A DNA stretch of 64,000 bases from contig JAEMWC010001374.1 of NCBI GenBank assembly GCA_016490735.1, forward strand, positions 1 through 64,000, given 5' to 3'. The notes under the pieces are model-generated. The model saw nothing but the letters and a program-made list of their open reading frames with translations, did not search any database and was not told the DNA's origin. Position numbers and translations under genes: made by a program. The stretch is from Pachyseris speciosa. Its lineage: Eukaryota; Cnidaria; Anthozoa; Scleractinia; Pachyseridae. Shown here piece after piece: positions 36,084 through 46,941 of the stretch; position 1 is the stretch's first letter; every line of letters starts with the position of its first letter.

Positions 36084-37131
36084 ATGTTCAGCAACACTAC
36101 AGCTCGCCCTGGACTCAAGAAAGGTAAAAGTGCCTTGAAACTTAAAAAGCGGCAAGAATCTGCGGAGAGACAGAGCAGTGCGCGTGATGATATAGTGGAA
36201 GATCTTCGAGCATCAGCCGAAGAATCAGCAGAATCCGAAACGTGGATCGACGACCACTTTCAACGCGTCCTCAAAAAGCTTGTCCAACCTCATCGATGCC
36301 GAAAACCAGCTTTATGCTCTACAAGAGCGTAAGCAAAGACTTGAGTCCTCAAAAAGCGACGGGAAGGTGCCCAATGGTATGAAGATTGGCAATGTCACTG
36401 CGAAAGGCAGAAACGCGGAACATCTTCAGCAAACATTTAATGTCATAATTAAGGAGGCTGAATTGAAGCTTCTAGACGCCACTATCGAGGCCCTTCAATT
36501 GGACGAACAGCACGTGAAAGATCGATGCACGGAAGAAAAACAGAAAGTCCTAACAACCATAGAGACTTGGAGAAACTCGTTCCAGTCAAGTGAGCCTTCT
36601 CTGAACATCGAAGCGGACGAGTTTGCCAAATCAGCAACATCTTTCGCCGATGACTTTTACTTCAAGTGCGCCGCAAAACGGACTTCTAAACGGGTAAAAG
36701 AGAACATCAAGAAAGCAAGTAAAGCCGCCAAAACTGCGGAGCGAATGGAAGCACAATTCACCATCAACGAGGAATCCATCCACGACATGGTTCGGCGTGC
36801 CGTGCAACGAGAATTCTCAAAGCTTAAACCAATTTCCTCCCCGGTGAAGACACGCAAAGCTCCCAGTAAAGACTCCAAAAATCCCAGAAGCCGTAACACG
36901 GAACGATCAAGCTCCAGGAATCGCAGCCAACGCCGCAATTCCAGTGGTAACCAGCGAGACGCATCGGCAGCCAAAAACACTCCAAAAGGCAGGCAAAGTC
37001 GATCAATAGAAAGGAGAAAGACAGCAGCGAGAAAACCACGAGTGGGGTTCTCAGATAGCCGGTCTTCCTCTGTTTCGCGTCGCCAGCAGTCAAAAAACGT
37101 AAAAGGCCAAGGAAACGCTGTCGTAAAATAG
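36084..37131 (+). pseudogene. Penelope-like ORF1, frameshifted copy
   Basis: Homologous over its whole length to 26469-27518. The frame changes near 36284, after VLKKLV, so the N-terminal piece ends in unrelated residues and the second piece (about 283 residues) resumes with the coiled-coil region. The Arg/Ser-rich tail is present. The ORF2 reading frame begins before its stop. Confidence 0.8.
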
Positions 37132-37166
37132 ACATACGAGGCAGTTACGAGAAATGGCTGGATAAA

Positions 37167-38918
37167 ATGGCAAAGAAACCGATCTTGGACTTATTACCAC
37201 GGAACTTGGAATTTCACAATCTTTCACACGCCACTCTCACCGCGACGCAGTCACGAACTCTTGGCCTGGGTCTGAAGTTCAGGCCCACGTTTCAGCCCCC
37301 AACTGCGCGTGTTTTCGAGGGTCAAGTACAGGACTTCTGTCGCAGTGTCCGGTTGCATTACAAATATGCCAATCAGCCCGATGATCCTGATTTTAATCCT
37401 AAACTGTACGTAAGATCAGGCTGGAATCCTCCACGGGAAGATCCTGACCTCGAGGAACACCTGTACAAAATTCGTCAAGACTTACTGGAGAACTTTCATC
37501 AGAATAAACCAGTTTGGCGAAATAATCTGTCGTCTGATGAACGGAGTGGATTGCGTGAGATCAAGGAAGATCCTAAGGTTCTCGTCCTAGCAACGGACAA
37601 AAACCCTGGACCTGCTCTCATTTCCACAGAATGGGTAGAACAAGAAACTCTAAATCACCTAAATGACACTAAGTCGTATGTTAAAGTTACCAAAGATGAC
37701 TGGACATTCAGACGTCAAACGTTAATCGAAACAAGGGAAAAACTTGTTAAGAGTTACTCTAGCTTTCTACCTCCAAATTCTCACAAATTTCTTCGTAGTC
37801 TTGATGACAATCCTAGGAGTCTCGATCCCGCTAAGTTCTACATTATTCCTAAGATTCACAAGTCACCTATAGCTGGAAGGCCTATCGCAGCTTCTCACTC
37901 TTACATCACCAGGCCTATTAGTATTCTTATAGACGAGTTAGTTAAACCTTCTATAACCATGCCTACGGTGTTACGTGACTCTGGTGAACTGATCCAATGT
38001 CTAGAGGGGATTAAGCTACCCGCAAATTGCCTTCTTGTCACGGCGGATGTGTCATCACTTTACCCGAACATTGACACTAAGAAGGCTATTATTGCTCTTG
38101 ACCTCCTGCTCCGCGAGGGTAAGGTTACGCAAACTCCTCTGTTGGTTCAGTTAACTAGATTAGTCTTTGAGAATAATTTCCTTAAATCAGAATTTAGCTG
38201 TGACATATACCATCAAATACACGGAATCGCTATGGGCACTCCCTTTGCTGTTACAGCGGCAAATGCATTTATGTATTATCACGAAAGGGACATTATAGAG
38301 TTGTATGCTCAACATCTTACTCTTTACAAGCGATTTATTGATGATATATTTGTCATCTGGGATGGGACGCGGGAAATCCTTTCAGAATTTCTGAGTGCTA
38401 TAAATACTAAGGATGAAGGAATTAAGATAACGTACGAAATTAGCGATTCTAAGATTTCTTTTCTAGATTTGCTTCTTTTCAAGGATTCTTCTTATCCAAC
38501 GCTGCAATACTCTACTTTTCAGAAACCACTTAACAAGTATTTGTACATATCTTTTGAATCATTTCACCCCACCAGCAATAAAAAAGCTTTTATTAAGGGC
38601 GAACTTATGCGCTACGCCAGAAATAGCTCCAGGATTTACTCATTCAATGAGACACGGCTACTTTTTTGGAAGCGCCTACGCCTTAGGGGTTATCCTGTTA
38701 AGTTTTTACTACCCATTTTCAGGGGGATTAGCTATAGGAACAGGAAGAAATGGTTTTCTAAGCCTGTAAGAGTACTTACGCATAGACGGGTGGTGTTCAA
38801 AACGTCCTTTAATTGCAGTCATATTGGAATCAAGAAAGTTATTCTTAAGCATTTACCTAACCTTAGTACTATCGTTAGTTATAAAGCTACTAACACGTTA
38901 GCACATCTATGTAAATAA
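37167..38918 (+). CDS. Penelope-like reverse transcriptase, intact
   Basis: The 583-residue frame holds an N-terminal domain with VLVLATDKNPGPALIS, the FYIIPKIHKSPIAGRPIA block (residues about 223-240), TADVSSLYPNID (first catalytic Asp), GIAMGTPFAVTAANAF, and KRFIDDIFVIWDG (FIDD active site, about residue 391). It continues with SKISFLDLLLF and a basic connection region ending LAHLCK. No GIY-YIG or other endonuclease motif follows, unlike the other Penelope family in this window. Copy A starts ORF2 at an ATG about 38 codons upstream. That ATG is changed here, so translation would begin at the internal ATG or by frameshift from ORF1. It copies element RNA into DNA. Confidence 0.8.
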   Translation: MAKKPILDLLPRNLEFHNLSHATLTATQSRTLGLGLKFRPTFQPPTARVFEGQVQDFCRSVRLHYKYANQPDDPDFNPKLYVRSGWNPPREDPDLEEHLYKIRQDLLENFHQNKPVWRNNLSSDERSGLREIKEDPKVLVLATDKNPGPALISTEWVEQETLNHLNDTKSYVKVTKDDWTFRRQTLIETREKLVKSYSSFLPPNSHKFLRSLDDNPRSLDPAKFYIIPKIHKSPIAGRPIAASHSYITRPISILIDELVKPSITMPTVLRDSGELIQCLEGIKLPANCLLVTADVSSLYPNIDTKKAIIALDLLLREGKVTQTPLLVQLTRLVFENNFLKSEFSCDIYHQIHGIAMGTPFAVTAANAFMYYHERDIIELYAQHLTLYKRFIDDIFVIWDGTREILSEFLSAINTKDEGIKITYEISDSKISFLDLLLFKDSSYPTLQYSTFQKPLNKYLYISFESFHPTSNKKAFIKGELMRYARNSSRIYSFNETRLLFWKRLRLRGYPVKFLLPIFRGISYRNRKKWFSKPVRVLTHRRVVFKTSFNCSHIGIKKVILKHLPNLSTIVSYKATNTLAHLCK

Positions 38919-38923
38919 ATACT

Positions 38924-39238
38924 TTTTGGGGGTCACGATTTAACGTTAAATCGTGACCCCCAAAATTAACTATTGCACATTTTGTAACGCAGGATTTACG
39001 TTGTATCCTGTGCGTATTTGTTTGTGGGTGTTTTTTGCTGTTCACACCCTACTTTGAACGTGCTTTATACTGTAAATGTTTAGTATAAAAGTAGTTCAAT
39101 TTGTAATCTTGTTAAATCCCTGATGAAGTCTGTCTGATCAGACGAAACCGGTCGGATAATATTAAAAAACATTGACAAGATCTGTTGCTGTGTGCTGCTC
39201 ACTAGTTTTTGTTTAAAAAATTTTAAAAAATTTTAAAA
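38924..39238 (+). repeat. 3' pseudo-LTR of Penelope copy B
   Basis: Begins with the 42-bp palindrome (38924-38965), includes a full hammerhead motif at 39106-39181 and ends in CTCACTAGTTTTTG and A/T-rich text. The CTCACTAG segment also precedes ORF1, as expected for repeated termini. Confidence 0.8.
39106..39181 (+). ncRNA. Hammerhead ribozyme motif, copy B 3' pseudo-LTR
   Basis: Same architecture as at 35938-36014 with no change in the CTGATGA and GAAAC boxes or in the stem II pairs. Stem I closes with ATCC / GGAT and ATCTTGT / ACAAGAT. Confidence 0.65.
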
Positions 39239-39242
39239 ACTT

Positions 39243-42008
39243 GGCTCACCTCCTTTACGGAAAGCCTTTGAGGCAGGAAACCCTTAAACCGGCTACATCA
39301 CGTATTTCAGATTTTACCGTAAACCGCTAAAACACATCTTGGAATGAAAGGAAACCACAATATAATGGTTAGATTTTGTTTAGAATTCCTCTGTTATATA
39401 CCAAAAATAGAAATAAGCCCCTTTGGATACGGAAAAGCAAGAATGAAAATGGATTCCGACTTGAAAAATTGACCAAATGATCCATGACTTGTTGTCTTTA
39501 TTGAGATATTCTTTCCGTAGAGAAAATGGCTTAAAATCGTTCTTTTTTCCTCTGGGAGTAGTATGAATGTCAAAGGAATTATTTCATGGCTCTTAGTTTT
39601 AATCTCATGCAGCTCATTTTCCTACCATAAAAAAATCGCCTTGAAGCGACAGCCCCTTTAAAGCTGCGGTAGTTTGGGACTGAGCAATCTGAATTAGATT
39701 TAAATTTTTACCACCTTTGCTAGTAAGCTTTTACCACACCTTTGCTAGCTTTTACCACCTTTTCTAGTAAGCTCGCAATATGATTGGCTAATTTGCCGTT
39801 GTCGATAAGAGTCTAGAAAACGCTGCTCGCGTCCGACTTCAACGATTTTCCTCGCGCTCTGAAATAAACATTTCTTTGACGTTGATATTGTGGTAAAAAA
39901 TAAATGGAATGTGGTTTAGCTTTGTCTGTACTCTTATTCGTCATCACAGTGGTCAAAACTTGCTGTGGACTAACTCGGCTGCGCCTCGTTAGTCCACAAC
40001 ATTTTGACCACTGTGATGACGAATATCGCTTTCTTTAACCGCTTTCTTTGCAGTGACGCAGCTTCAAAGAACACTTGAGGAACTTCCTCAAATGGAATGT
40101 GAATTAGACTTCAAATTTACGCTTGCCGCCTTTCTTTCTCCCGCGACGAAGAAAATCCCATACGGCAAAACTACCTCCAAACCGCACAAGGTACACAAGA
40201 AGTGAGATTGTTTTGTCCCTTTTATTAAACAAAATTATGTCAAATTATAACCGTTAACCAAATCATAGTCAAGAGTCATGATCCGCCAGAAGGGGCGCAG
40301 GTGAGAATGTTCGGGAGTTTGATGTTTTATTTCGTTTAATTGACCAACATTATCTCACGTTCGTTCATGATTACTTTGAACCAGATACCGTTTTAAACAA
40401 GAGTCACGTTCCTCCAGAGGGGATGCATGTGAACGAGCACAGATGCCCTGCTAATTGGGGAGACTAAATCAAATCAAATCTAAATAAAGTACAATCAAAT
40501 CAAATCAAATCAAATGTTGGTTTTGTGGAGAGGGAAAACTGGAATACACCGAGGAAAACACGCAACGGTTTGGTTAATCAAGGTAAAATTGGTTTATGCT
40601 GGCTTTTCGTGGAAACTCCCGTAACAAGAGTGATAGAGTTAATGCTGAAAGCCTTCTTGAAACATTCTCGATTCTGAAGAGATGCCAGAGTAAGCTGTGA
40701 CTGCTAAGCCATAACTAGCACAGGGCCACAGGGTACTTCTTTCAAATTAGGCGCTTGTCAAGGGTATCAATGATATCCGTGATCCAAGACGCCTTACATG
40801 GCCGAATCCGTACTGCACACTACTGAGCAAAAAAATGCATTAATCCAAGGAAAACTATTTACTTGAGCAATACCTGCAACTTTGAGCTTGCAATTTATAT
40901 GCAAACATCAATAGTTATTTACTTGAGATTTTAACAACTTTGGACATTTGAACTTCACAACGATGCTATGACGATACCCGGACAATTTTTAGATACGGGC
41001 AACCGCTGACTTTCAGGTTGATAGCCATCAACTGAGACGCGACTGAGATTTTGATGTATCCGCTGACTGCTTCAGTCAGCGCAAAACACAAAAAATACGA
41101 ATATCTATCATATGGTTTCCGTCGCTATTAGTTTATCGATTATTTTAATTAACTTGAAGTAAGCATAGGCGGAGCATTTACCGCAAGAGTTACCACAAGC
41201 TTTTCTGCATGCCTTGCTGATAAATTTAGGATCACGTCTATGTATAACTTTCTAGCTCTGTAATTAGCCATAGTTGAATTCGGCACAGAAACTTTACAGT
41301 CTCAAACGTATCTAACTAAAGTGAACCTTATGAAGTTGGTTACAATAAGCTTGATCAACTTATTGTAACTCACGCTCGGGGCACGTATTCACCCGGGACA
41401 CGTATTGTTTAGAGAGAGAGGAGCACGTATTCGCCGGGGCACGTATTGTTTAGAGTCTTTGTCTATTGTTCTACAAAGGAAACAAGACATCAACCAATCA
41501 GAGCTCAGAGCGAGCGTACTTAATCGCTAGTTTTGTGTAGTTTAGGGAGAGTTGTCTGTCGGCTACGGCAGAGTGTAGAGAATTGTCTGTCGGCTACGGC
41601 AGAATGTAGAGAGTTGTCTACCGGCAACGGCAGAGTGTAGAAGTCTGACGCTGAATAAACTGAAGTGATCCTGAAAAGCCACAGCTTTCTTAATCTGTCC
41701 CGCAACACACTTGAGTACAATTAATGTTTTTAGCCGGGAAGCATAGGAAAACTTTTATTACCAACTCGATTTACGATTATCACCGGTGAAGAATTCCACT
41801 CTTTTTCAAATATATGTTCGCAATTTATCGACGTTCCACACATTTAATTCCCTTTCACTGAATTCTTTTGTGTTTTCAACTTGTTGATCAGCTATGACTT
41901 ACAACTGTATCATTGGACTAAAAAATTAAACAGCTTTATCGCACAATGTACCTGTTACGCACAGCGATGCGAGTTTGTTTGCCCCCTGAGAATCCCATAA
42001 TATTCTGT
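39243..42008 (+). repeat. 2.76 kb duplicated segment, copy 2
   Basis: Direct copy of 21609-24365 including the hairpin near 39940-40025, the AATCA tract (longer by a unit here) and the 31-bp tandem units near 41545-41640. Differences are scattered, consistent with a fairly recent duplication. Its left edge touches Penelope copy B, whereas copy 1 touches Penelope copy A at its right edge. Confidence 0.85.
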
Positions 42009-42751
42009 AAATTTTAGTTATTCAAAATGGACGCAGGATCGGTGAAAAGGTCTATTGGTAGTACACTCGAATAGTGCTATCATCAGTGTCCTCAAGCGAA
42101 CAATCGGAAAGTATCAGACCTGAATAATGAACATTCCTCCTTTTTTAAAAACTCTTTCGAAACAATCACTCTAATAGTAAAGTTTTCAACGCAGAGGAGG
42201 TGGTAGATATATACTGAGTTCTTTAAAAGTCAGTGAAAAGTACGAGTTAACCAGAAATCAAGGATAACACCCGAACTCACCTACCTCAAAATTAATAATC
42301 TCTGCCAGTTTTTTTTTTTTTTTTATAAAATCAATATAAATTTCGTTCATTTTCTATCAATTAGTATTGATTGTCGGTTTATCTCAATGCAAGTGACTAC
42401 GCCTGAAAGTTGCGAGTCAAGTTATAGCGATAAAAACATGAACTTACTGAATTTAGCCCAGGGTCAACATAGACTTGGTTTTGAAGCATAACACTGCGGA
42501 GAAAGAGAATAATAAAGGGACATTCAGTCGGAAACTGGGTAAACAATATGAGACCTTATCCTTTAAATTTTAGAGACGTTTATTTCTGTCTAGCCAAAAA
42601 GAAAGGGCATTATCTTCTGACTCGTATGACTGCAAAAATAGTAGTTTTGCTCTATGTCTAGAAAAATCGTTCAACAAGTCTTCTCTTGTTTACCTCTTGC
42701 GTGTCGCACAGATAAGAGTGTGAAAGAAATATGAAAAAAAAAAACAATAAC
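42009..42751. other. Left flank of the Polinton, no gene
   Basis: AT-rich DNA with a T run near 42311. No coding frame or repeat was recognised. It ends in the TATGAC target site. Confidence 0.5.
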
Positions 42752-42757
42752 TATGAC

Positions 42758-42939
42758 AGTAGTATAGTGTTTGGCGGTTTCAGCACACTTTTCAAATAAA
42801 TGATTATAATAATTTATAGTTATTTAATTTTCAGCACATTTTTCAATCTGATGGAAATATATAGTTGTTTAATCTGAAATTCTCGGAAAAATCACCAAGC
42901 GTGACATTCTCGGAAAACAGGGAATGAGTCATCGCCTAT
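42758..42939 (+). repeat. Polinton left terminal inverted repeat
   Basis: Starts AGTAGTATAGTGTTTGGCGG. It matches the right repeat with about two substitutions and one 10-bp insertion in an AT-rich part (near 42805). Preceded by TATGAC. Confidence 0.97.
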
Positions 42940-43115
42940 AGCTATTATTATAACTCACGTGACGGTCGCATGATCTTTTCTAGCCAATCATAATGAAACA
43001 AGTTCCTTATTATAAATTCTTGAAGTAAAGTTTACTGACAATTTTTACTTAAAAAGTTTATGCTAAAGTTTGTAGACCGACACAGCTGTGCCGTGACGTC
43101 ATGACTTCTTTGGAT

Positions 43116-46100
43116 TTACTTTTTGATGGCACAGTGCCCGTATGCGTAACTGTTGATTCCGTCTTTTGATATATATCTTTTGTCATCGAAGCAACTGATT
43201 GATACTTTGTTGATTTCATAGCTTCCTAATTGATGGTTTTCACTTCTGATTGTTTTCATTGTATGATGCATCTGTTTATTATTAAATAGTGTCTCCTTAT
43301 AATTTTCATGTTTGATGTTCTTTTTTATAACAATCTTTTTGATTCCTTTTGCTGTTTTTCCTCCTTTTTGGTTATTTTTCATATAGCTATACATTTTCGA
43401 TCGTAGACCGATGAATTCGCAAACGGGTACTCCTGCTGCCTCATCTTTGAATTTGCCAATAACTTTTTTATTAGTCTTATTGAAATACGGCGAGCTTTCA
43501 GGGTAGTCACTGTTGTCAAATTTATCTTTATCATTCCAGAAATCCCTATAGACATCTTCAGCTTCAATCTCATATGTCAAACTGTCTGTATCAGTGAAGA
43601 GCAACTTAGCCTTATTACCATACTTTTGTTTAATGTAATTATAATGGAAATCATACATTAGTGTCTTACTAAGATCTAGAATACACATCCCCACATATGC
43701 CGGCCGGTTTAAAGTAAGTGTTTCTTTGATCTTATGCACCGCAACTAGATTTTCATTGAATATCTTACTGCTAACATAAGTTGGTTTACTGGCTAATTTC
43801 AATAGCTTCTTCTCATCAGTCACCAATCTGACATCTACTCTCTTTCTGAGATTCTCCATGGTTTTGCCAAATACTGAGTTATTCATTAACTTGAAAAAGT
43901 CTTTCTCAAAGGCATTTTTGGCATTAGTTCTTTTCTGTGTGTTGAAGTCAATGTACTGTCTCAGCCAAGGGGATTGTTTGAATTCAAGAATCCTATGGAT
44001 TTTTGTTATTTTCAAACCCAAGTCTGTGTATAATTGGAGGTTTCTGTAATGAAGAACATATTTCTCTTTGTTGCTTAATGTTGGTATCAGTTTATGTACC
44101 AAACCAGTTGATATATTGTATTTCTTTGCAATATCTTTGCAGTAATCAGACAACATGCCTTCAGTTACTTTCACCTTCTCTGGTCCAAGTGGGTAGTCAT
44201 TATGATGGTCATGTAACTCTTGGGGGTATTCCAGATCAACTTCAAGTATCAAACCCTTTGAACTATCTTCTTTGTACTTAGCAAGGTTGAGATTGTTTAT
44301 TTTATTCTCAGTCATCCATCTAAATCCGCCAGTTGGAAGGTATTGACTCATTGCCCAACCATATAGATTGTTTGCATCAAGATACATGATATATTTCGAG
44401 GGCGCCTTCTCATCGTATTCTTTCATGTACTTATTATTTGCTTTACCATAACGGTTGGCAATATAACTGATACCACCTCGCAGACCCTTTTCAATGAACT
44501 GGAACATATCAATGTCAGTCATCAATTCTAATTTGATATTAGTCATCTTTAGCATGGCATCCCAAGATAAACCAGGAGATGTGAAATAGTGACACGGATC
44601 CAGTTTGTAGTACTCAAGACATGTTTTCCTGAAGTTTTCAAATACATCAGCTAATAGGAGGACATCTGATTTAAGGTACAGATCATGATACTCACCCATG
44701 TTTTTCAAAGAGAATGTATTCCAAACAGTCTGAGCATGTGCATAGTCTTCATCTGATATATGCTCATCACTCAATATACTATAGAATTCATCTTTTGATG
44801 GCAGCTTTTGGTTGAATTTATTAAAACTATCCATATAGTCATAAGGATAAACACCTTTCTGTGCCACCAGATTAAGATCATTTCCCTTGAACTCTTGTGA
44901 GGTGTATTTTAAGGCTTCTTTTGGCAGATTGCCTACAAGTTTTTCCAAACTAGAGCTCATGAACTGGAAACTATCAAGAAATGTTAGGTGATTGCCAAGC
45001 ATGAAAGCCATATACTTCTCCATATTATTGGGTATAGCATTGATTGTCATCTGGCACTTCTCACCTTTCTTATTTGTATAGGTGTGTTTCTTGACAATGG
45101 CTCCAATCTCTTGCATAATAAAATGACTATCATAACCTCTTAGATTGTGAAATATAACAGGTATCTTTATTTCTTCTGGGTTAACTCTAAGTTTCAGGTT
45201 ACATTCTTGATGAGCTGATCCTCTATACTGGCCAGTAATATGACAGTGATCTCGTACTCGAATATCTTTGTCAGTGTATTTTTTATCACAAATGTGACAT
45301 TCTTTGGCTTTTTGGAATTCCTTCTTATCATCTTTTGTCATTTTCAATGGTTTGTTGAATTCTTTTTTCATAACCTTCTTGCAATATTTAACTTCCTCAA
45401 TCACAGCTTCCATGAATTTGTACACAGCTTTTTCACCCCTGTATATTTGTATTGGTTTGCTGTATTTATCATCATAGCAACAAACAACCTTGTAACCATA
45501 TCCACAGTCAGTATGCTTCTGATAGGCTTCAGTGTATGATTTATTATTGTTGGGTTGGCAACCATGTATTTTCTCAGTGATAGCCTCAAAATCAGCATAT
45601 ATCACAAATGGTACCTGTTGTTGTTTATGGTAATTGTTGAATTTCAGTATGTTGTTATCCTTGGTTGGCATCTTTATTGCTTGTGTGCCATTAACTAGCA
45701 TACAGTTGTCCTTATGATCATTCAGAACCCTTTCAGAGCTGAAACACTGAAGACAATGCATGCAGAAATGCTTTCTATGCTCATGTTTAGTCTGATTATA
45801 CATTAACTTGTTGAAATCTTTGATCAACACATAATGTTTGTTTTCATTTTCAGTTATAAGAAGAAGATTCAAACAGTCTTCATACTTTTCTTTTGAAACA
45901 TATAGTGGATATGGTTGTTTATTCTCATAACCGAAAATATTGATGTTGATCTCATTTTGTTTTTCAATCTTATTGTAATGTTTGGTTGCCACTGGAAATT
46001 CAATTCCTGAATAATCCAATTTGTCAATATACTGTTTGTCTGATTTTTTAATCCTCTGTGGGTTTTTCTCTTGTGGGTTCAGGTGTCTGATGTGGCACCA

Positions 46101-46931
46101 TCGGAAGCATTCATTATCCTCATTTTTCAAGTTAATTAAACCTTTTTTATTTCGTAATTCTGCTGGCAGTTTTATGTATGAAGAACCTCTCATCGGTTGA
46201 TATTTCACAACATTGAGGTAATGGCTGTCAACAGATTCAATTGTCCAACCTGAACCTTCAGATACCCAAACTGCAATCTTATTCATTATTTGGTCTTTTG
46301 ACAACTGTAGTGATTCAGTTACTTCCAGATTATTCACAATTGTTTGAGCTACACTGTTGAAATATGCGGTTTTGTATTCTATTTCTCCGTCAGTCATTTT
46401 TGCAAATGTTACCTTGAGTGTTTCAACGAATTTGAGACCTTTAATTTCATTCAACAATTTTATAATATTATATGCAACAGCCTTTCTTGTGTTTTGCAGT
46501 TGCGCAAGCGGGTCTTTGTTATTTTTTATACTGATTTCAAAAGATTTTGTGAAGCCCTTCAAAGCTTTCTCTGTTTGCTCTATCTTAGTCCTGGGTGTCG
46601 GAACCGGCACAGGCTTTTTGGCTCTTGGGGCTGGGATCGGTCTCTTTTTCAATTGTTCTATTTCTTCCAACCATTCTTTTGGTGGGGCTGGAAGTCTTTT
46701 CCTCTCAAAATAATCAACCAATTCTTTCACAGTTGGTCTTTTCGTCCTTGGGGCGGGAATCGTCCTGACAGTCCTAGGTGCAGGAATTGGTCTTGTTCTT
46801 GTGTCATCAACTATGATAACTTTTGGTTTTTTCTCAATTTTTTCAAGCTTTTCAAGTCTTTCATTCATCTTGATTAACATATTTATGAGCTTAGATTTGC
46901 TCAGTTTTTTGAAATCTTTCTTATTCATCAT
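43116..46931 (-). CDS. POLB: Protein-primed DNA polymerase B of the Polinton
   Basis: An intact 1271-residue protein. The N-terminal 120 residues are basic and proline-rich, with repeated PIPAPR and related motifs. A C2H2-like finger (CMHCLQCF...H...C) lies near residue 390. Exo I (YADFEAI) is near 447, an endonuclease-VII-like zinc motif (CHICDKKY ... DHCHITGQYRG) near 550, Exo II (FHNLRGYDSHF) near 597 and Exo III (YLKSDVLLLADVF) near 755. Polymerase motif A (YLDANNLYG) is near 855, motif B (MNNSVFGKTMEN) near 1018 and motif C (FTDTDS) near 1112. All catalytic aspartates are present. It replicates the element from its termini with a protein primer. A TATCTAA box lies 10 nt upstream of the start. 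Confidence 0.97.
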   Translation of the reverse strand: MMNKKDFKKLSKSKLINMLIKMNERLEKLEKIEKKPKVIIVDDTRTRPIPAPRTVRTIPAPRTKRPTVKELVDYFERKRLPAPPKEWLEEIEQLKKRPIPAPRAKKPVPVPTPRTKIEQTEKALKGFTKSFEISIKNNKDPLAQLQNTRKAVAYNIIKLLNEIKGLKFVETLKVTFAKMTDGEIEYKTAYFNSVAQTIVNNLEVTESLQLSKDQIMNKIAVWVSEGSGWTIESVDSHYLNVVKYQPMRGSSYIKLPAELRNKKGLINLKNEDNECFRWCHIRHLNPQEKNPQRIKKSDKQYIDKLDYSGIEFPVATKHYNKIEKQNEININIFGYENKQPYPLYVSKEKYEDCLNLLLITENENKHYVLIKDFNKLMYNQTKHEHRKHFCMHCLQCFSSERVLNDHKDNCMLVNGTQAIKMPTKDNNILKFNNYHKQQQVPFVIYADFEAITEKIHGCQPNNNKSYTEAYQKHTDCGYGYKVVCCYDDKYSKPIQIYRGEKAVYKFMEAVIEEVKYCKKVMKKEFNKPLKMTKDDKKEFQKAKECHICDKKYTDKDIRVRDHCHITGQYRGSAHQECNLKLRVNPEEIKIPVIFHNLRGYDSHFIMQEIGAIVKKHTYTNKKGEKCQMTINAIPNNMEKYMAFMLGNHLTFLDSFQFMSSSLEKLVGNLPKEALKYTSQEFKGNDLNLVAQKGVYPYDYMDSFNKFNQKLPSKDEFYSILSDEHISDEDYAHAQTVWNTFSLKNMGEYHDLYLKSDVLLLADVFENFRKTCLEYYKLDPCHYFTSPGLSWDAMLKMTNIKLELMTDIDMFQFIEKGLRGGISYIANRYGKANNKYMKEYDEKAPSKYIMYLDANNLYGWAMSQYLPTGGFRWMTENKINNLNLAKYKEDSSKGLILEVDLEYPQELHDHHNDYPLGPEKVKVTEGMLSDYCKDIAKKYNISTGLVHKLIPTLSNKEKYVLHYRNLQLYTDLGLKITKIHRILEFKQSPWLRQYIDFNTQKRTNAKNAFEKDFFKLMNNSVFGKTMENLRKRVDVRLVTDEKKLLKLASKPTYVSSKIFNENLVAVHKIKETLTLNRPAYVGMCILDLSKTLMYDFHYNYIKQKYGNKAKLLFTDTDSLTYEIEAEDVYRDFWNDKDKFDNSDYPESSPYFNKTNKKVIGKFKDEAAGVPVCEFIGLRSKMYSYMKNNQKGGKTAKGIKKIVIKKNIKHENYKETLFNNKQMHHTMKTIRSENHQLGSYEINKVSISCFDDKRYISKDGINSYAYGHCAIKK

Positions 46932-46941
46932 TAATATAATA

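Larger units (their letters stand above)
35588..39238 (+). mobile_element. Penelope-like retroelement, copy B
   Basis: Left to right: an inverted pseudo-LTR arm, a 42-bp palindrome, a direct pseudo-LTR arm with hammerhead, ORF1 (frameshifted), ORF2 (intact reverse transcriptase), a second copy of the palindrome, and a complete 3' pseudo-LTR with hammerhead. Inverted plus direct pseudo-LTRs are characteristic of Penelope elements. Its 3' end abuts the left edge of the second copy of the 2.76 kb segment. It is the best-preserved Penelope copy in the window. Confidence 0.85.
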
